7,650 nucleotides of DNA from Clostridiales bacterium. Lineage in GTDB: Bacteria; Bacillota; Clostridia; Oscillospirales; Oscillospiraceae. Every line of letters begins with the position of its first letter. The stretch's first letter is position 1. The position numbers and the translations under genes are program-made. The notes under the pieces are model-generated. The model saw only the letters and a list, made by a program, of their open reading frames with translations. It was not told where the DNA came from and ran no database searches. Of this stretch, positions 5,657 to 7,650 are shown in pieces. The DNA is taken from contig JAHZFC010000107.1 of NCBI GenBank assembly GCA_019421525.1, forward strand, positions 1 to 7,650, written 5' to 3'.

Positions 5657-6775
5657 TCACTCCCCTGCCTTCAGCCGGACGGGCAGCACCATATAGAGGA
5701 AGTTATCCTCCTCCCCCTCCACCGGCAGCAGCAGACAGGGAGAGGTGGGGGTATTGAGCTCCAGCCGCACCCGGTCGGCGGGGGCGGCCTTCACCGCGTC
5801 CATCAAAAAACGGTTATTGAAGCCGATCTCCAGCCCCTTGCCGTCCCCGGTGATCTCACAGCGGTCAAAGGCCGAGCCGATGGCCGTCCGGGAGGTGATG
5901 GACAGGGATCCGTCCTCGAACCTGCAGCGCAGGGGGCTCTTGAGCTTGTCGTTGATGATGAGGGAGGCCCGGTCGATGGACACCTGGAGGGTCCTGGTAT
6001 CCGCCTCCACGGAGATGGAATTGTTCTGGGGGATAGTCTGGCGGTAGTTGAGGAACTCCCCCTCCAGCCGGCGGGCCACCAGCACCGTGGAGCCGATCTG
6101 GAAGGTGACATGCCGCCGTCCCTCGGTGATGGACACCAGCTGGTCGCAGTCAGCGCAGATCTTCTCCACCTCGCTCAGGGCGGCGCCGGGGACCACAAAG
6201 GAGAAGGAGGCCGCGCCATCCTTGCCGGAGATGGCCTCCCGCCGGAGGGCCAGGCGGTATCCGTCCACCGCCACCATGGTCAGCTCCTCCCCCTCTACCT
6301 CAAAGAGAGCGCCGGTGTGGATGGGACGGCTCTCATTGTCGCTCACCGCAAAGATCACCCGTGAGATCATGCCCTTGAGCTTTTCCTGGGTGATGGACAG
6401 GGTGTTGCCCTCATCCACCTCGGGCAGCTCGGGGAATTCCCTGGGGTCGCTGCCCACGATATCAAAGGAGGTGGGGCCGCAGACGATGCTCACGTTGTTG
6501 CCGTCAGTGCTGACGGACACCACATCGTCCGGGAGCTTTCGGACGATCTCACCGAACAGCCGGGCAGACAGCACCAGGGAGCCCTCTTGGGACACATCTG
6601 CTTCGATCAGGGTTGTGATGCCTGTTTCCAGGTTATATCCTGTCAGCCGCAGGCCGTGTGCATCCGCTTCCGCCAGGATGCCTTCCAGGGCCGGGATGGA
6701 GCTCTTCGCAGCTACCGCCCGGCCGGCGGTGTTGATGGCGGACAGGAGAAGAGCCTTTTCACAGGAGAATTTCAT
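5657..6775 (-). CDS. dnaN: DNA polymerase III beta subunit (sliding clamp)
   Basis: DnaN forms the ring-shaped dimer that tethers the replicative polymerase to DNA. The 372-residue length is typical, with three repeated clamp folds (about 1-120, 128-250 and 251-372). It starts MKFSCEKALLLSAINTAGRAV. Conserved pieces include GSDPREFPELPEV (about 108-120), the AVDGYRLALRRE loop, RRLEGEFLNYRQTIP and the C-terminal YMVLPVRL that lines the partner-binding pocket. The native clamp end is extended by only KAGE. An AAAGGA site lies 11 nt before the start, which is rather weak spacing. The gene is first after the DnaA-box region and is followed closely by yaaA and recF. Confidence 0.98.
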   Translation of the reverse strand: MKFSCEKALLLSAINTAGRAVAAKSSIPALEGILAEADAHGLRLTGYNLETGITTLIEADVSQEGSLVLSARLFGEIVRKLPDDVVSVSTDGNNVSIVCGPTSFDIVGSDPREFPELPEVDEGNTLSITQEKLKGMISRVIFAVSDNESRPIHTGALFEVEGEELTMVAVDGYRLALRREAISGKDGAASFSFVVPGAALSEVEKICADCDQLVSITEGRRHVTFQIGSTVLVARRLEGEFLNYRQTIPQNNSISVEADTRTLQVSIDRASLIINDKLKSPLRCRFEDGSLSITSRTAIGSAFDRCEITGDGKGLEIGFNNRFLMDAVKAAPADRVRLELNTPTSPCLLLPVEGEEDNFLYMVLPVRLKAGE

Positions 6776-6917
6776 TTGTGTATCATTCCTTTCTGCTTCC
6801 CAAGGAGGGATATGTGGTCCAGGTGCCTTGCTGGCCTGGGAATGGTCGGGGATCTCTCCGCCGGAGAGGAGGAGAGGGATATCAGATCTAGTATATCGTC
6901 GTAGGGGGCGCGGAAGC

Positions 6918-6926
6918 TGTGGAAAA
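6918..6926 (-). promoter_or_regulatory. DnaA box, TTTTCCACA (one mismatch)
   Basis: On the minus strand this reads TTTTCCACA, differing from TTATCCACA only at position three. It is the box nearest dnaN and is followed, after a GC-rich stretch, by the AT-richer segment at 6879-6904. That layout is like the box that directs unwinding in Bacillus. Confidence 0.65.
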
Positions 6927-6969
6927 CTTTCGCATGCCTTGAAACCACAGGGACTGACGCCTCAACAGA

Positions 6970-6989
6970 ACATCCACAGGATCTCCACA
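6970..6989 (+). promoter_or_regulatory. Two tandem weak DnaA boxes, 11 bp apart
   Basis: ACATCCACA (6970-6978) and ATCTCCACA (6981-6989) each differ from the consensus at two positions. They are in the same orientation with cores 11 bp apart, suggesting cooperative DnaA binding on one face of the helix. Confidence 0.5.
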
Positions 6990-7006
6990 GCAGCCACAGG
7001 CGGAAC

Positions 7007-7015
7007 TGTGGACAA
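7007..7015 (-). promoter_or_regulatory. DnaA box, TTGTCCACA (one mismatch)
   Basis: The minus-strand reading TTGTCCACA differs from consensus only at position three. It sits in the middle of the CCACA cluster. Confidence 0.65.
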
Positions 7016-7019
7016 AAAG

Positions 7020-7063
7020 ACTTCCACAGCCCTCCACAGGGGGACCCACAAAAATGTGGAAGT
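7020..7063. promoter_or_regulatory. Inverted pair of degenerate DnaA boxes
   Basis: ACTTCCACA (7020-7028) faces its exact inverted copy TGTGGAAGT (7055-7063). Each is three mismatches from the strict consensus but keeps the CCACA core. Two more CCACA cores (7034-7038 and 7046-7050) lie between them. Confidence 0.45.
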
Positions 7064-7075
7064 TTTGTATATGAT

Positions 7076-7289
7076 CCAAGGGCTGGCGCCCTTGGGACCT
7101 TTCGTCCAAAGGCTGCGCCTTTGGGATGTATTCTCCAAAAACCATTTCTTTTGTAAGCGCCAAAAGAAACGGTGTGCAAGGTTTCGCCTTGCGGCGAGGT
7201 ACTTTCTGCTCGTGCAGAAAGTACCCAAAGACACGCTCAGGGGGACGGGCCCGGATGGAGCGCCGGCCGGAAGGGCGGCCGGGCTCCAT
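7076..7289. repeat. String of six strong hairpins right of the DnaA boxes
   Basis: Consecutive inverted repeats are: CCAAGGGC at 7076-7083 with 7088-7095; CCAAAGGC at 7106-7113 with 7117-7124; a 13-bp stem with one wobble at 7141-7153/7161-7173; GCAAGG at 7176-7181 with 7187-7192; GGTACTTTCTGC at 7198-7209 with 7214-7225 (perfect, 4-nt loop); and a 14-bp stem with one bulge at 7255-7289. The first two are similar to each other in sequence. No T-tract follows them on the gene strand. No protein-coding signal explains this stretch. Confidence 0.8.
7144..7173 (+). repeat. 30-bp palindromic unit, left copy
   Basis: This unit, starting ATTTCTTTTG and ending CCAAAAGAAACGGT, is matched by the reverse complement of 7621-7650 at 28 of 30 positions. 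The only differences are two adjacent bases in the loop. The unit is itself a stem-loop. Confidence 0.85.
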
Positions 7290-7620
7290 AGGGCCCTTAC
7301 CCCCTAAGGACCCCCATTTTTTACGGGAGAGCATCCCAATGGTGCATCCGTCTCTTTCCGGCGTGAGGTAAGCTGACACACCCTGCCCCCGCTTTCCGCT
7401 GCCGCTGCGCTGGCAGTCGTAGGACACCGCCGGGCCCACGGGACGCGCCTGCCGCGAAAGCAAGGTGAGCCAGGCGCGGCCTATTGGGGTGCAAATATTG
7501 AAACATGGTGCTGAGGAGCGGCAGCGGAAGGGGATGCTTCCTGTGTCCTGACATGGTGCGCCGGTCGTTGAGTGGGACGCACCCAAGGACCTGCACAGCG
7601 CTTTTCTTTGGCGGTCCGAC
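7290..7620. other. Non-coding stretch between inverted repeat copies
   Basis: No credible gene is seen. It holds a 13-bp inverted repeat (TTCCGCTGCCGCT at 7394-7406 with 7517-7529), an 8-bp stem (CGCGCCTG at 7444-7451 with 7471-7478) and a small CCTTA/TAAGG hairpin at 7295-7309. The one long open frame across it on the minus strand also crosses the DnaA boxes and hairpins and has no recognisable domain. No tRNA pattern was found. dnaA is expected further right. Confidence 0.5.
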
Positions 7621-7650
7621 ACCGTTTCTTTTGGCGCTGTCAAAAGAAAT
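7621..7650 (-). repeat. 30-bp palindromic unit, right copy (reaches window edge)
   Basis: The inverted partner of 7144-7173. Both copies form a stem of TTTCTTTTG with CAAAAGAAA around a 7-nt loop. It touches the right edge, so its full extent cannot be seen. Next to it, at 7598-7613, a degenerate related string is visible. Confidence 0.8.

Larger units (their letters stand above)
6776..7075. other. Probable chromosomal origin (oriC) region next to dnaN
   Basis: The DnaA-box consensus is TTATCCACA. Ten CCACA/TGTGG cores occur in 6918-7063, seven as CCACA on the plus strand and three inverted. The best are TGTGGAAAA (6918-6926) and TGTGGACAA (7007-7015), each one mismatch from consensus when inverted. 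Several plus-strand cores are spaced 9-12 bp apart, near the helical repeat. An AT-richer stretch (6879-6904, including GATATC and CTAGTATATC) lies between the boxes and dnaN and could be the unwinding region. A cluster upstream of dnaN is where Firmicutes origins usually occur. Function is inferred. Confidence 0.75.

Noticed and set aside
6886..6896. dnaN promoter with TATACT as -10 box
   Set aside because: The minus strand has TATACT here but no acceptable -35 element 16-18 nt upstream, so it is only a possible site within the AT-rich part of the origin.
7290..7620. Possible tRNA or small structured RNA gene
   Set aside because: No T-loop or acceptor-stem pattern was found, and the visible inverted repeats do not form one consistent cloverleaf or known RNA fold.
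6888..7643. A 251-codon minus-strand frame across the origin region
   Set aside because: It crosses the DnaA boxes, all six hairpins and the 30-bp repeat units, has no recognisable domain and no convincing ribosome site. It is most likely a chance open frame through GC-rich repeats.

Overview
The window is a replication-origin neighbourhood of a GC-rich member of the Bacillota, read from the back. All recognisable genes lie on the minus strand, so they read right to left: oriC-like region, dnaN, S4-domain yaaA, recF, remB (DUF370), a small PH-domain gene, gyrB, and the start of gyrA. This order is the classical dnaN-yaaA-recF-remB-gyrB-gyrA cluster of Firmicutes. The GC-rich coding, the extra PH-domain gene and the many short palindromic intergenic repeats suggest a clostridial gut lineage of the Oscillospirales type. 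That placement is an inference, not a proof. dnaA is not in the window; it probably lies to the right of position 7650.

Layout. 6776-7650 has no credible protein gene. Its left part (about 6880-7065) carries ten CCACA/TGTGG cores that mark a DnaA-box cluster. Its right part is a string of strong hairpins, plus a 30-bp palindromic unit present twice in opposite orientation (7144-7173 and 7621-7650). dnaN (6775-5657), yaaA (5617-5402) and recF (5405-4302) are tightly packed, and the yaaA stop and recF start overlap as ATGA. Between recF and remB is a 240-bp spacer holding a near-perfect second copy of the last 76 bp of recF and four successive hairpins. remB and the PH-domain gene are 16 bp apart. 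A 177-bp spacer with a perfect 14-bp inverted repeat forms the gyrB leader. gyrB (3192-1246) is complete. A 225-bp palindrome-rich spacer separates it from gyrA.

The genes form a replication, repair and topology module. DnaN is the polymerase clamp, RecF is a gap-repair loader, and GyrA/GyrB supercoil the template. RemB is a DNA-binding regulator. All are transcribed away from the origin, co-directionally with the fork.

Most notable: the gyrA frame is interrupted by an in-frame TAG at codon 319, after which the same frame continues to encode recognisable GyrA sequence to the window edge. The recF tail duplication with flanking inverted repeats is the second clear oddity. No previously undescribed multi-gene system is visible; the unusual content is in the gyrA interruption and the repeats.
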